NCBI GenBank assembly: GCA_017999835.1 | Contig: JAGNLA010000008.1 | Span: forward strand, 12,642-76,641 | DNA: 64,000 nt | Direction: 5' to 3' | Source: Caldisericia bacterium | Lineage (GTDB): Bacteria > Caldisericota > Caldisericia > JAAYUI01 | Part shown: positions 9,097 to 17,302 of the stretch, in pieces | How the letters are laid out: the number at the start of each line of letters is the position of its first letter | How positions within the stretch are numbered: the stretch's first letter is position 1 | Translations under genes and position numbers: made by a program | The notes under the pieces: generated by a model | The model's input: only the letters and a program-made list of their open reading frames with translations | The model's database searches: none | What the model was told of the DNA's origin: nothing

Positions 9097-9638
9097 CTTG
9101 CCCCCTTTGCTGCTTCATAGGCTCTTCTGCAAGCCTTTGCATTCTTGTTACCGATTTCACCAGAGAATTTGTGGTGAACAGCCTTCTCAACCGATTCGAT
9201 TGAGATAAGTCCTGTGGCGCCTGCAAATGCTCCAATCATTACTGTGTTTGGAATCGGTCTGCCGATTTCTTCAAGGGCAATCTCTACAGCAGGAACTGTG
9301 ATGATTTTTGCCTTTGTGTTCAAACCAAGCTCTTCTGGCTTCTTTGCCGAGGCAACGATAACCAGTCCATCTTCCTTGAGTCCAAAGAGACAATCAACAA
9401 CGCCAATGAGCGTTGGATCCTGGATGATAACAAAGTCCGGGTTCACTATCTGTGCGCGAGTTCTGATTCTAGCATCACTGATTCTAGCAAAAGCTTGGAC
9501 CGGTGCTCCTTTTCTCTCTGAACCAAAGCTTGGAAACGCTTGCGAGGATTTGCCATCGATGAACGCCGCGTGAGCCAAAATTTCTGACGCGGTTACGGCA
9601 CCCTGGCCTCCTCTTCCGTGCAATCTGATTTCTTTCAT
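9093..9638 (-). CDS. porG: 2-oxoacid:ferredoxin oxidoreductase gamma subunit
   Basis: Gamma subunit (181 aa). It opens with MKEIRLHGRGGQGAVTASEILAHAA, the hallmark of the POR gamma domain, followed by the SFGSERKGAPVQAF segment. First gene of the operon, with AAGGTGG as RBS and a promoter at 9677-9703. Gene order G-D-A-B is the common bacterial and archaeal arrangement of the four-subunit pyruvate enzyme. Confidence 0.93.
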   Translation of the reverse strand: MKEIRLHGRGGQGAVTASEILAHAAFIDGKSSQAFPSFGSERKGAPVQAFARISDARIRTRAQIVNPDFVIIQDPTLIGVVDCLFGLKEDGLVIVASAKKPEELGLNTKAKIITVPAVEIALEEIGRPIPNTVMIGAFAGATGLISIESVEKAVHHKFSGEIGNKNAKACRRAYEAAKGAR

Positions 9639-9676
9639 ACACCACCTTCTATTAGTGTCTTAAAACCAAACATGAA

Positions 9677-9703
9677 ATTATACTTGAAATTGGTGTTTGT
9701 CAA
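9677..9703 (-). promoter_or_regulatory. Promoter of the por operon
   Basis: On the minus strand, TTGACA (9698-9703) precedes TATAAT (9677-9682) with a 15-nt spacer, about 38 nt upstream of porG. Both boxes are perfect but the spacing is shorter than the usual 17. Confidence 0.55.
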
Positions 9704-9826
9704 AGGGAAAAGTATAAATTGCATTAAAGGATTATATAAAACGGTCATGTAACCTTTTGCTTGTCGTTGACTTTGCCTTGTCCAAGCACTATCTAATCAT
9801 AATGTGCTGTTGTCCAGGATAAATAT

Positions 9827-9835
9827 TGTTATAAT
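9827..9835 (+). promoter_or_regulatory. Extended -10 element placed for a leaderless sirtuin mRNA
   Basis: TG-T-TATAAT forms a perfect extended -10 (hexamer 9830-9835) ending 6 nt before the GTG at 9842. A start about 7 nt downstream would fall on the initiation codon. The -35 region is poor. No Shine-Dalgarno exists upstream of the GTG. The rest of 9704-9826 shows nothing I can name. Confidence 0.6.
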
Positions 9836-9841
9836 TTTTTT

Positions 9842-10573
9842 GTGATACGGTCAATTGAAGATGCCGCAAGGGTGTTATCCCAGGCTAAAAAGGTCGCTGT
9901 TTTAACAGGCGCAGGGGTGAGTCAGGAATCTGGCATTGAAACATTTCGCGATGAAAACGGTGTGTGGTCAAAGCTTGATCCAATGATCTGGGCTACTGTT
10001 GAGGGGTTTCTGTCCCAGCCAGAGAACGTATGGGATTGGTACGAACAACGTCGGCTGACTATTAGAAACAGCAAGCCAAACGCTGGCCATCTGGCTCTTT
10101 CCAAAATGGAAAGCATTTTTGAATCATTGGCTGTTGCCACGCAAAACATTGACGGGTATCATCAGAGTGCAGGCTCAGGTGTCGTGCGTGAACTCCACGG
10201 AAACATTTTTAAAAACAAGTGTCTGGCTGAAGATATTTGCAAAAACGTTTTTGATTCGTCAGTCACACCTCCCAAGTGTCTGGAGTGTGGGTCGTTTATA
10301 AGACCTGATGTTGTGTGGTTTGGAGAAATGCTGCCAGAGAAAGAATGGAGTCTGGCGCGAGACGACGTGCAAGAATGCGATGTTTACATGGTTATTGGCA
10401 CATCAGGCATGGTCTGGCCGGCAGCAGGCTTGCCAACAATTGCCAAAAGAAAAGGTGCAAAAATAATTATCATCAACACAACCGAGTCCGAAATTGACCA
10501 ACGAGCCGATGTGCTCATCCGTGGCAAGTCGGGCGAGGTTCTGCCTCAAATTCTCAAACTTTTGGAAAAATAA
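9842..10573 (+). CDS. cobB: NAD-dependent protein deacylase, Sir2/CobB family
   Basis: Sirtuin of 243 aa. It shows the NAD-binding GAGVSQESGIETFR, TQNIDGYH, the catalytic HG in RELHGN, and a four-cysteine zinc site (NKCLAEDIC, then PPKCLEC) before IRPDVVWFGE. WYEQRR supplies Tyr67 and Arg70, the Y-x-x-R pair of class III (SIRT5/CobB-like) enzymes that accept succinyl or malonyl lysine, so deacylase activity beyond deacetylation is likely. GTG start with no RBS; a -10 box 6 nt upstream suggests a leaderless message. It heads a likely operon with the NYN and Mrr genes (gaps of 18 and 19 nt). Housekeeping deacylation or a role in a defence cassette are both possible. Confidence 0.9.
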   Translation: MIRSIEDAARVLSQAKKVAVLTGAGVSQESGIETFRDENGVWSKLDPMIWATVEGFLSQPENVWDWYEQRRLTIRNSKPNAGHLALSKMESIFESLAVATQNIDGYHQSAGSGVVRELHGNIFKNKCLAEDICKNVFDSSVTPPKCLECGSFIRPDVVWFGEMLPEKEWSLARDDVQECDVYMVIGTSGMVWPAAGLPTIAKRKGAKIIIINTTESEIDQRADVLIRGKSGEVLPQILKLLEK

Positions 10574-10591
10574 AAATTTTAAGGAGAAAAA

Positions 10592-11407
10592 ATGGATTCA
10601 CTACCAGGAGTGGCAATACTTATCGATTTTGAAAACATTTGGTTCAGCTACAAAAACAACTACGGTCATGACCTCGACCTGAAAATGTTCTTCCCAAACC
10701 TGCGCGACATGGCCAGAAACAAGCACAAAATATTGACCGCCATCGCCTTTGCAGACTGGCTCGAGTTCACAGAGCTCATGCCCAAGGTTCAGAGCCTTGG
10801 CTTTGAAATCCGCTACGCGCCAAAGCGCCTCAAGTACGGCACAGAGGTTCGAAAGGAAAACATCACCGACATAGCCATGAGCCTTGAGGGTTTGACAATT
10901 GCACTCACACTGCCAGACGTTGAGAGGTTTATTCTTCTCTCAGGCGACAACGATTTTTCCGAGCTTGTCCACAGACTTCTGAGACTTGGCAAGGACGTCA
11001 TTCTTGTCGGACTCGAATCGTCAACCGGTTCGGAACTGATCTCGGCTGCTACTGAGTTCATTCCTCTTGAGCGAGTGCTCGGATACATCCCTGGCGACGA
11101 GGAAGATGCCGAAGCGCCAATCAGGGCATTTGTTCAGTTGATGAACCGATGGGAAGACAGCTCCATGAGCTACATCGGATTGTCTCATGTTGCCAAAGAA
11201 TTGCTTCCTGATTCAATCGTTGGGGACGACTACAAAGACAGGTTCAATTTTATAAACATGCTCATTGAGAAAGGTCTTCTGCTCAAATACGAAGTCGACA
11301 CGCCATCGAAAATGAACCGAAAAGCCATCGGCATCAAACTCAACCGCAAGCACCCGTTAGTCCGGAAAACCTTGAAGGACGTCCAGGATCTAGATTTGAT
11401 AGAGTAG
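10592..11407 (+). CDS. NYN/LabA-type PIN-like nuclease with C-terminal winged-helix-like domain
   Basis: NYN (DUF88/LabA) domain protein of 271 aa. The acidic residues expected of the PIN-like metal site are visible: D12 and N15 (AILIDFENIW), D93 (RKENITDIAM), D119 and D121 (LSGDNDF). Family members are proposed or shown to be ribonucleases. Residues from about 170 to 270 form a separate helical region resembling an OST-HTH/winged helix, often RNA-binding. Strong AAGGAG RBS. It lies between the sirtuin and the Mrr endonuclease, 18 and 19 nt from each. Substrate unknown. Confidence 0.8.
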   Translation: MDSLPGVAILIDFENIWFSYKNNYGHDLDLKMFFPNLRDMARNKHKILTAIAFADWLEFTELMPKVQSLGFEIRYAPKRLKYGTEVRKENITDIAMSLEGLTIALTLPDVERFILLSGDNDFSELVHRLLRLGKDVILVGLESSTGSELISAATEFIPLERVLGYIPGDEEDAEAPIRAFVQLMNRWEDSSMSYIGLSHVAKELLPDSIVGDDYKDRFNFINMLIEKGLLLKYEVDTPSKMNRKAIGIKLNRKHPLVRKTLKDVQDLDLIE

Positions 11408-11426
11408 GAACAACTGGGGAGGAAAG

Positions 11427-12359
11427 ATGGCATTACCAAAATTTGATGAATTCATTCTACCAATACTTAAAATCATGGTAGACAAAAAACCAAGAACCAG
11501 TTCTGAAATAAGCGAACTCGTTGCTTCGTCATTGAATCTTAGTGAAGAAGATAAATCTGTAATGGTTGAGAGTGGGAGAGAAGAAGCATATATAAGTAGA
11601 GCCCATTGGTCAGTGTATTATCTTTATCGAGCGGGCTTGCTAAACAAAATTAGAAAAAGCACTTGGGAAATAACTGATTTGGGTTTAAACATTGTAAAGT
11701 CAAATCCTGCAAAAATTAACAGCAGATTTCTAATGCAATTTGAATCATTCAAAAAATACGCAACAACAAGAAAAGACGAAGCTGATACTGATGCAGATGC
11801 AGTTCAAAAAACGTTTACCTCAATCGACTCAGAGCTATCTCCAACCGAAGTAATCGATAAAGCTTATGCTAAATTGAATAAAACACTCGCAACAGATCTA
11901 CTCGATGAGTTGCTAAAAACCTCTCCAAGTTTTTTTGAAAAACTTGTAGTAGATTTGCTTTTGGGCATAGGATATGGCGGATCTGGCAAAGACGCTGGTA
12001 AAGTCGTTGGAAAATCCGGTGATGGCGGAATTGATGGCATTATCGACCAAGATAAACTCGGGCTTGATAAAATCTATATCCAGGCCAAAAGATGGCAGGG
12101 AAACGTTGGAAGTAAGGAACTAAACGGCTTTGTAGGCAGCCTGGTTGGCTTTCATGCAGACAAAGGGGTTTTCATCACAACGTCTGATTTTACCAAGGAT
12201 GCATACGATTATGTCTCAAAAGCAGGCAAAAACATCATCCTTATAAACGGTCAAAAGCTTGTCGAACTGATGATCGAGCACAACATCGGTGTAAGCGAAC
12301 ATGAAAGGTTTGTAATCAAAAAAATTGACCACGACTATTTTTCTGACGAAGATATCTGA
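11427..12359 (+). CDS. Mrr-type restriction endonuclease
   Basis: Type IV-like restriction enzyme of 310 aa. The N-terminal Mrr_N winged-helix domain (about residues 5-95) has the typical LPKFDEFILPILKIM start and WSVYYLYRAGLL. The C-terminal PD-(D/E)xK domain has FFEKLVVDLLLGIGYGG, D199/D203 in GDGGIDG and Q219-A-K221 in YIQAKRW, the Mrr variant of the catalytic motif. Such enzymes usually cut modified DNA; no methyltransferase is nearby. GGAGGA precedes the ATG. Its bases are clearly more AT-rich than the neighbours, which suggests recent acquisition. Confidence 0.88.
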   Translation: MALPKFDEFILPILKIMVDKKPRTSSEISELVASSLNLSEEDKSVMVESGREEAYISRAHWSVYYLYRAGLLNKIRKSTWEITDLGLNIVKSNPAKINSRFLMQFESFKKYATTRKDEADTDADAVQKTFTSIDSELSPTEVIDKAYAKLNKTLATDLLDELLKTSPSFFEKLVVDLLLGIGYGGSGKDAGKVVGKSGDGGIDGIIDQDKLGLDKIYIQAKRWQGNVGSKELNGFVGSLVGFHADKGVFITTSDFTKDAYDYVSKAGKNIILINGQKLVELMIEHNIGVSEHERFVIKKIDHDYFSDEDI

Positions 12360-12392
12360 GAGAGTTTTTTCATTCAACTGCTAATCGCAGAA

Positions 12393-12414
12393 AGATGGTC
12401 GCGGTATCTTTTTT
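12393..12414 (+). terminator. Weak hairpin followed by a T-run after the Mrr gene
   Basis: A short imperfect stem around AGATGG/TATCT is followed by TTTTTT. It could terminate the sirtuin-NYN-Mrr transcript, but the stem is only about 5 bp. The remainder of the 112-nt gap to the converging gene shows nothing clear. Confidence 0.25.
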
Positions 12415-12471
12415 AAATTGTATTCAATGCTCTCGCAAATTAAATTGAAAATAACTCAAACTATCCAAAAC

Positions 12472-14538
12472 TCATTTCTTAGCATTTTGTCTTTTCTTAA
12501 AGAGCCAATTGATAGGGAAAGCAGCTATTATGATAGCAATAGCAACTATAAGTATCAAATAGCGATATTTGATTATTCCTGAGTCCATTATGCCCTTTTC
12601 TGCATCATATTGCTTCACTTCATTGTTAATAGGCATATTGGATGATGAATTGACAAATTTAATTACAAATATCACTGAACTGTCAGCTTTGTCGGTATTG
12701 CCTACAAATGAAGTGTACGAGTCACCCAAAACTTTCATCCGGTCGTACTCTGCCTGATCCTGATAAACAAGTTTCTTGGTGCTATCGAGCGCTTCCTGAA
12801 CTTTTTGCGTGCCACCAGCCTTGTCGATGGCTTTCTTCATTTGTTCCATGGTTTTGCCAAGTTTTGATGTGTCGGGCATCGAATCAAGCTGTTTTTTGAA
12901 ATCAGCAATCATTTTTTTCATCTCAGATTGTGGTGGAACAACTTGTCCATTGTATTTTCCGCCATCAACAAGGATCTTTAGTCCGTCGATTGCCTGACCG
13001 AGTTGCTTTGGGATGTCAGCAAACGGTGGAACCGTCTGTCCTTGAACCTTGCCACCCTTAATGATGATTTCCAGACCGTCGTTTAGTCCCTTGAGTCCGT
13101 CAATTGTGGTGTTGACCCCAGGCAAATCCATGCCCGAAACCTTTCCACCGGTTGACAGGGCTGTCAGAGTGTCACCAAGCAGCTTCATCTGGTCAGGAAG
13201 GCTTGAAACCGACGGCACCTGCTTGCCGTTGATTGTACCACCTTCAAGCAAGGTTTTGAGCGTGGAAGTTGTCGTGTCGGCATTTGTTTTTATTGGGTCG
13301 ATTTTGCCAAGACAGGATTTTCGAAGTGAATCAATATCATTCAAGGCATTGAGTATGTTCTGGTCGGTTGTCTGATTTCTTATTTGTTTGATAGAGTCTT
13401 CCATGTCTTCAAGGTTTGCCTTGAGCTTGAAAACATCCCTGGAAACTTTTGATGACAAATCACTTGTGGTTTGTATTGAAGTGACGATTTCGCCAATTCC
13501 ACCTGTGTTTGCCTGAAATTGGGAGTTCATCATGTCAAGCACCTGCTTGTGACCTTCAGATAATTGCTTGAGACCTGAAACGCCATCTTGCATGGTCTGG
13601 AGATTTTTGGCGTATTCGGTCAACAGCTTTGACAACCCGTCAAGACCGGTTTTAGCTGTGTCAACAGCTGTTTTGACCCCATCAAGCAACTGGGTTAATT
13701 GGTCGATGTTGCTTGAGGCCTCTGTCAGGTCAAAGTCCATGTTCATACTCAACATGTCAAACAGCTCCGGGTCGGAGCCGAGGTTGCCAAGCACGTCTAT
13801 TGAGCTTTTGTCAACTGATGGAATGTCTATCTTTGGTGTTTTTGGGATTATTGAAATCTGCATGGTTGGAAGTTTGAGTGTGTCTGAGGTGATGGTGAAG
13901 TTTATGGATGCTTTTGGTCTTGGAAATACCGACCAGGTGTAGTTGCTGTTGCTGCCAACCGTCAGGTGCATGGTTTCGTCGCCTTTGATCTCCTTGAAGT
14001 CTTTTGTGTCCATCGAAAGCTGCGCCATCACAGTCATTGGGTAGTTTATGTTTTTTGTAAGGGTTTTCTTTGTGTCGCCCTCTGTCCAGGCAAGGGTCTC
14101 CAGTTTGGAAAGAGTGTTTGTGAATGTTATTTGAACTTCAAGCTTCCCTGAGCCTTTCACTTCTTCGGGTTTCACCTGTTTGCCATTCAGTTTAAGCTCA
14201 ACGTCAAGCGTTACTGGCAGCTGTTTGTCGGTCTTGCCAGTGTAGTAAATATCCTTGTCGCCTTTAATGTTCCAGACAAGCGAACCATTTTTCTCTTCCG
14301 GTTTGATGTTGCTTTCAAGGATGGTTGTTTCCTTGAGTTCTGGTTTGTCTATGACCGACAATCCGTTATAATTTCTTGCCCTTATCCAGTTAACAACTGA
14401 TGTTTCCTCGGTTTTCCCAGACCAGTCCATAATGGTGTAGACTGTCTGCGTCCTTTCCAGGGTTGAAGTTGTGGCAAGTACGGGCACAACCTGCAAAAAA
14501 ACTAGTATGGCGATTGCGAGAATCTTAATGTTTCGCAT
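12472..14538 (-). CDS. Secreted/membrane coiled-coil protein, partner of the MMPL transporter
   Basis: 688 aa with an N-terminal signal peptide (MRNIKILAIAILVFLQVVPVLA), an extracytoplasmic beta-rich region (about 25-240), a long helical region with LxxG heptads (about 255-560), and one C-terminal transmembrane segment (about 658-680) followed by a basic tail. This resembles YhgE/Pip-like and heptad-repeat proteins encoded with MMPL transporters. Residues 433-556 are four exact 31-residue repeats. It overlaps the MMPL gene by 14 nt and is last in the tetR operon. It may form a periplasmic or cell-surface extension or adaptor of the transporter; this is inferred from context only. Confidence 0.7.
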   Translation of the reverse strand: MRNIKILAIAILVFLQVVPVLATTSTLERTQTVYTIMDWSGKTEETSVVNWIRARNYNGLSVIDKPELKETTILESNIKPEEKNGSLVWNIKGDKDIYYTGKTDKQLPVTLDVELKLNGKQVKPEEVKGSGKLEVQITFTNTLSKLETLAWTEGDTKKTLTKNINYPMTVMAQLSMDTKDFKEIKGDETMHLTVGSNSNYTWSVFPRPKASINFTITSDTLKLPTMQISIIPKTPKIDIPSVDKSSIDVLGNLGSDPELFDMLSMNMDFDLTEASSNIDQLTQLLDGVKTAVDTAKTGLDGLSKLLTEYAKNLQTMQDGVSGLKQLSEGHKQVLDMMNSQFQANTGGIGEIVTSIQTTSDLSSKVSRDVFKLKANLEDMEDSIKQIRNQTTDQNILNALNDIDSLRKSCLGKIDPIKTNADTTTSTLKTLLEGGTINGKQVPSVSSLPDQMKLLGDTLTALSTGGKVSGMDLPGVNTTIDGLKGLNDGLEIIIKGGKVQGQTVPPFADIPKQLGQAIDGLKILVDGGKYNGQVVPPQSEMKKMIADFKKQLDSMPDTSKLGKTMEQMKKAIDKAGGTQKVQEALDSTKKLVYQDQAEYDRMKVLGDSYTSFVGNTDKADSSVIFVIKFVNSSSNMPINNEVKQYDAEKGIMDSGIIKYRYLILIVAIAIIIAAFPINWLFKKRQNAKK
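12871..13242 (-). repeat. Four tandem 93-bp (31-residue) repeats inside the coiled-coil gene
   Basis: Gly-Gly pairs are encoded at 13237-13242, 13144-13149, 13051-13056 and 12958-12963, exactly 93 bp apart. Each unit follows GGKxxGxxVPP and then about 20 residues of amphipathic helix. DNA identity between units is low, so the repeat is old and held at the protein level. Confidence 0.9.
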
Positions 14539-16570
14539 GGAATCTCCTTTTTATCTGTTCATATATCAGAAGCAGCGCTGGCAGGAAAACGATGACAAAT
14601 AGTCCTGAAATCAATGATCCTCTGGCAAGTAGCGATCCAAGGTCTTTTATCATGGTCAGCTTGCTGGTCACCGATATGGCAAACGTTGCAACAAACAGCG
14701 TCAGAGCTGAAACAAGTATCGATGGTCCTGCCTCTCTGATGGTTTTGAGCATTGCTTCCTTCGGCTCAGCCTTTTCCAGCTCCTCGTAGAACCTGGTGCT
14801 GACAAGTATCGAATAGTCAACCGTTGCTCCAAGCTGGATTGCCCCAAGCGAGATTGTGGCAAAGAAAAACACAGGGTTGGCATTCATGTACCATAAAATG
14901 GCAATGTTTGTCCAAATGGCTATCTGAATGGTTGCCACAACGATTATCGATGGAACAAATCTCCGAAGTGCAAGCAAAACAAGCAGGAAAATTGAAACGA
15001 TGGTGGCGATAGAAACCAGTTGCATTGAACTGTTTGCGGTTCTGGCAATGTCAAAGCTGAGCATGTCTGTTCCTGTGGCATACATTTTATCTGGGTATTT
15101 TGACTCCATGTCTTGTATGTTTTTGAATGTTTCGTTCTCAAGTTGCTTTGGCATTGCTTCAAGTGTGACGTTTATCAGCGTCAGACCTTCCTTCTTCATC
15201 TTTGAGAGTATTTTTTCTGGGATGAAACCATCCGGGATTAACGCAACTCCTGTGGTGCTTGGCCCCGAAACAGACGCAACGCCTTCGATTTTTGCCAAGT
15301 CTCTCTCGAGGTTCTCAGTTTCCAGTGCAGTCATATTCTGACAAATTACACTAACCGATTTTCCTGAGCCAAATTTTTCCGATACCAGGGTGAAGTCGTC
15401 CTGAATTCTCTGGTTCAGTTTGAACCCGTCTGACATTGCATATGTCAGTGGCTGATTGGCATTGCCAATGTAGGCTGCGCAACCAATTACCAGAATGACA
15501 GCAAGCAGCAGCTCTTTGTTGGCAACAATTCTTTTTGCCAAAGGAGTTAGGTCTGGAATTATGTTTCTGTGCCTTATTGCCGATAGTGGCTTCTCAAGGA
15601 AAAGCAGTATTGCCGGAAGGATGGTTGTGGTGACTACGAACCCGACAAAAACACCTTGTGCCATTACAATGCCAAGATCCATTCCAACACGGAGACTCAT
15701 AAAAGACATGGCAAGGAAACCGGCAACGGTTGTCAACGCTGCTGATGAGATGGAAACTGTTGTTTTTGCGATTGCGTGAGCCATTGCCTGGTCATGTGGC
15801 ATGAGGTTTTTCTCTTCTTCGTAACGATGAAGGAGAAATATTGAAAAATCCATCGTTACAGCCAACTGAAGCGCTGCCGATACTGAAGACGAGACAAAGC
15901 TCATCTCCCCCCTCCACAGGGCTATCAGACCAAAATTAAACAGGATTGACAAACCTGTACATACCATGAAAAGCACTGAATAGGCCGGCTGGACAAGAGC
16001 GATAAGAAGCACAACCAGAACGGCAATGACGGCAATGACAAGCGTTGATGTCTTGACTGAATCAGTCATCTGGCGAATCTGATCCGAATACATATAGGAG
16101 CCAACTGCTCTGGACTCTTCTCCGGCGGCATCTCTGATTTCTTGGTCAAACTCAGCCATAGGCTTTGCTTTTGAGTTGACCGTGACCTGGACTACTGTCT
16201 CGTCACCTGTAAGAAACTTTTCTATGGCTGATTTTGTAGCAAAATCAACAGGGACTTTTATGTCCTCAAGGTCAGAGTACCAAAAGGTTTCAGTTACACC
16301 GTTTATTTTTCTGACATTTTCCAGAATTTGCTCAATTTGGGCTGCCGGCAGTTGTGGCAGAATGAGGAAGATCTTGTCAGATAGACCAAACTGGTCGGTC
16401 AAAAGCTTTTGCCCTTTTACCGAGTTGAGGTTTGGCGGTAGGTAGGAATAGAGGTCATAATTGACTTTGAGCCTGGTCATCGATACCAGCGACAGCAATA
16501 TACAGCCGACGGTTAGGATGACTATCAGAAGCCTGTTGTTAACAACAAAATTTGAGAATCTTTTAAGCAT
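14525..16570 (-). CDS. MMPL/RND-family transporter
   Basis: 681-aa permease with the MMPL two-fold architecture. TM1 near residue 15 is followed by an extracytoplasmic domain (about 40-165), five TMs (about 170-340), a second TM near 350, a second extracytoplasmic loop (about 375-500) and a final TM block (about 505-675). Segments such as MDFSIFLLHRYEEE and GATVDYSILVSTRFYEE are the characteristic acidic TM motifs of this family, which uses the proton gradient to export lipids or hydrophobic drugs. RBS GAAGGA; it overlaps tetR by 8 nt. The substrate is unknown; the adjacent TetR suggests an inducible hydrophobic ligand. Confidence 0.88.
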   Translation of the reverse strand: MLKRFSNFVVNNRLLIVILTVGCILLSLVSMTRLKVNYDLYSYLPPNLNSVKGQKLLTDQFGLSDKIFLILPQLPAAQIEQILENVRKINGVTETFWYSDLEDIKVPVDFATKSAIEKFLTGDETVVQVTVNSKAKPMAEFDQEIRDAAGEESRAVGSYMYSDQIRQMTDSVKTSTLVIAVIAVLVVLLIALVQPAYSVLFMVCTGLSILFNFGLIALWRGEMSFVSSSVSAALQLAVTMDFSIFLLHRYEEEKNLMPHDQAMAHAIAKTTVSISSAALTTVAGFLAMSFMSLRVGMDLGIVMAQGVFVGFVVTTTILPAILLFLEKPLSAIRHRNIIPDLTPLAKRIVANKELLLAVILVIGCAAYIGNANQPLTYAMSDGFKLNQRIQDDFTLVSEKFGSGKSVSVICQNMTALETENLERDLAKIEGVASVSGPSTTGVALIPDGFIPEKILSKMKKEGLTLINVTLEAMPKQLENETFKNIQDMESKYPDKMYATGTDMLSFDIARTANSSMQLVSIATIVSIFLLVLLALRRFVPSIIVVATIQIAIWTNIAILWYMNANPVFFFATISLGAIQLGATVDYSILVSTRFYEELEKAEPKEAMLKTIREAGPSILVSALTLFVATFAISVTSKLTMIKDLGSLLARGSLISGLFVIVFLPALLLIYEQIKRRFHAKH

Positions 16571-17153
16571 TGGTTTCCTTCAGAATTCCAAAAAGACACA
16601 TGTCCACAAACTCTCTAATCTTGTCACTTGAAGGAAAGTCCTCCGCCTTGGTTATGGTTGAAAAGAAAAACTGCATCACAGCCATGATGGCCATCTGGGA
16701 AATCGATCTGTAATCAAAATCTTTTAAAAAACCTGATTTTTGTGCAGTCTCGAAGAAGTGGATGAATGCATTTTCTACTCTTTCAATAATGTCGCGAAAA
16801 ACCTTATTCTGTTTTGGATCGTTACTGACTTCCCCGGCAAGAACCCTCATGATGTCAGCGTTCTCTTTAAAGAAAACCATGTAGCTGTCAAAAACAGTGT
16901 AGACTTTTTCAATGAATTCGCTTCTGGACATGCTCGGCCCTATCTGTTCAAATAGAGCGATTCTTTCCGACTGCGATGTTGTGATCTGTTGGGCAAGCTG
17001 GAATACAACATCCTGCTTGTTTTTGAAATATAAATAGAAGGTTCCCTGCGCTAGCCCAGCTTTGGATACGATGTCAGAAATTCTGGCTCCTGCAAACCCT
17101 TTAACACTTATTACTTTCCTGGCTGCATCAAGTATCTGTTGTTTTGTATCCAC
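16563..17153 (-). CDS. TetR/AcrR-family transcriptional repressor
   Basis: 196 aa. The N-terminal helix-turn-helix reads AARKVISVKGFAGARISDIVSKAGLAQGTFYLYFKNKQDVVF, a textbook TetR DNA-binding domain, followed by an all-helical ligand domain. GTG start with GGAG 6-8 nt upstream. It is first in an operon with the MMPL transporter and its partner. A 27-bp palindrome just upstream, overlapping the expected transcription start, is the likely autoregulatory operator. Confidence 0.92.
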   Translation of the reverse strand: MDTKQQILDAARKVISVKGFAGARISDIVSKAGLAQGTFYLYFKNKQDVVFQLAQQITTSQSERIALFEQIGPSMSRSEFIEKVYTVFDSYMVFFKENADIMRVLAGEVSNDPKQNKVFRDIIERVENAFIHFFETAQKSGFLKDFDYRSISQMAIMAVMQFFFSTITKAEDFPSSDKIREFVDMCLFGILKETNA

Positions 17154-17171
17154 GCTGACTCCTTTCAGGGT

Positions 17172-17198
17172 GACGAGTCAGTCACTGACTGACTCGTC
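17172..17198. promoter_or_regulatory. 27-bp palindromic operator of the TetR regulator
   Basis: Thirteen bases on each side of C17185 are perfect reverse complements (half-site begins GACGAGTCAGTCA). It lies 4 nt downstream of the -10 box of the tetR promoter, covering the predicted start site, and 19 nt upstream of the GTG. Such position and symmetry are typical of a TetR autorepression site. Confidence 0.85.
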
Positions 17199-17202
17199 AG
17201 TC

Positions 17203-17230
17203 ATAGTATAACTGATATTCTTTGTGTCAA
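17203..17230 (-). promoter_or_regulatory. Promoter of the tetR-MMPL operon
   Basis: Minus-strand TTGACA (17225-17230), 16-nt spacer, TACTAT (17203-17208). The predicted start falls within the palindrome at 17172-17198. Confidence 0.6.
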
Positions 17231-17266
17231 GATAAATCGGGTTTCGAATTTCTTAATGATTGGTCT

Positions 17267-17295
17267 TTGCAATGGAGTCAATGTTTTGCTAGACT
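17267..17295 (+). promoter_or_regulatory. Promoter of pth, placed for a leaderless transcript
   Basis: TTGCAA (17267-17272), 17-nt spacer, TAGACT (17290-17295), then 7 nt to the GTG at 17303. No Shine-Dalgarno precedes the start codon. Confidence 0.55.
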
Positions 17296-17302
17296 CATGT
17301 GC

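Noticed and set aside
12360-12471. Small RNA or attachment site between mrr and the MMPL partner gene
   Set aside because: No conserved structure or direct repeat; only a weak hairpin with a T-run is visible.
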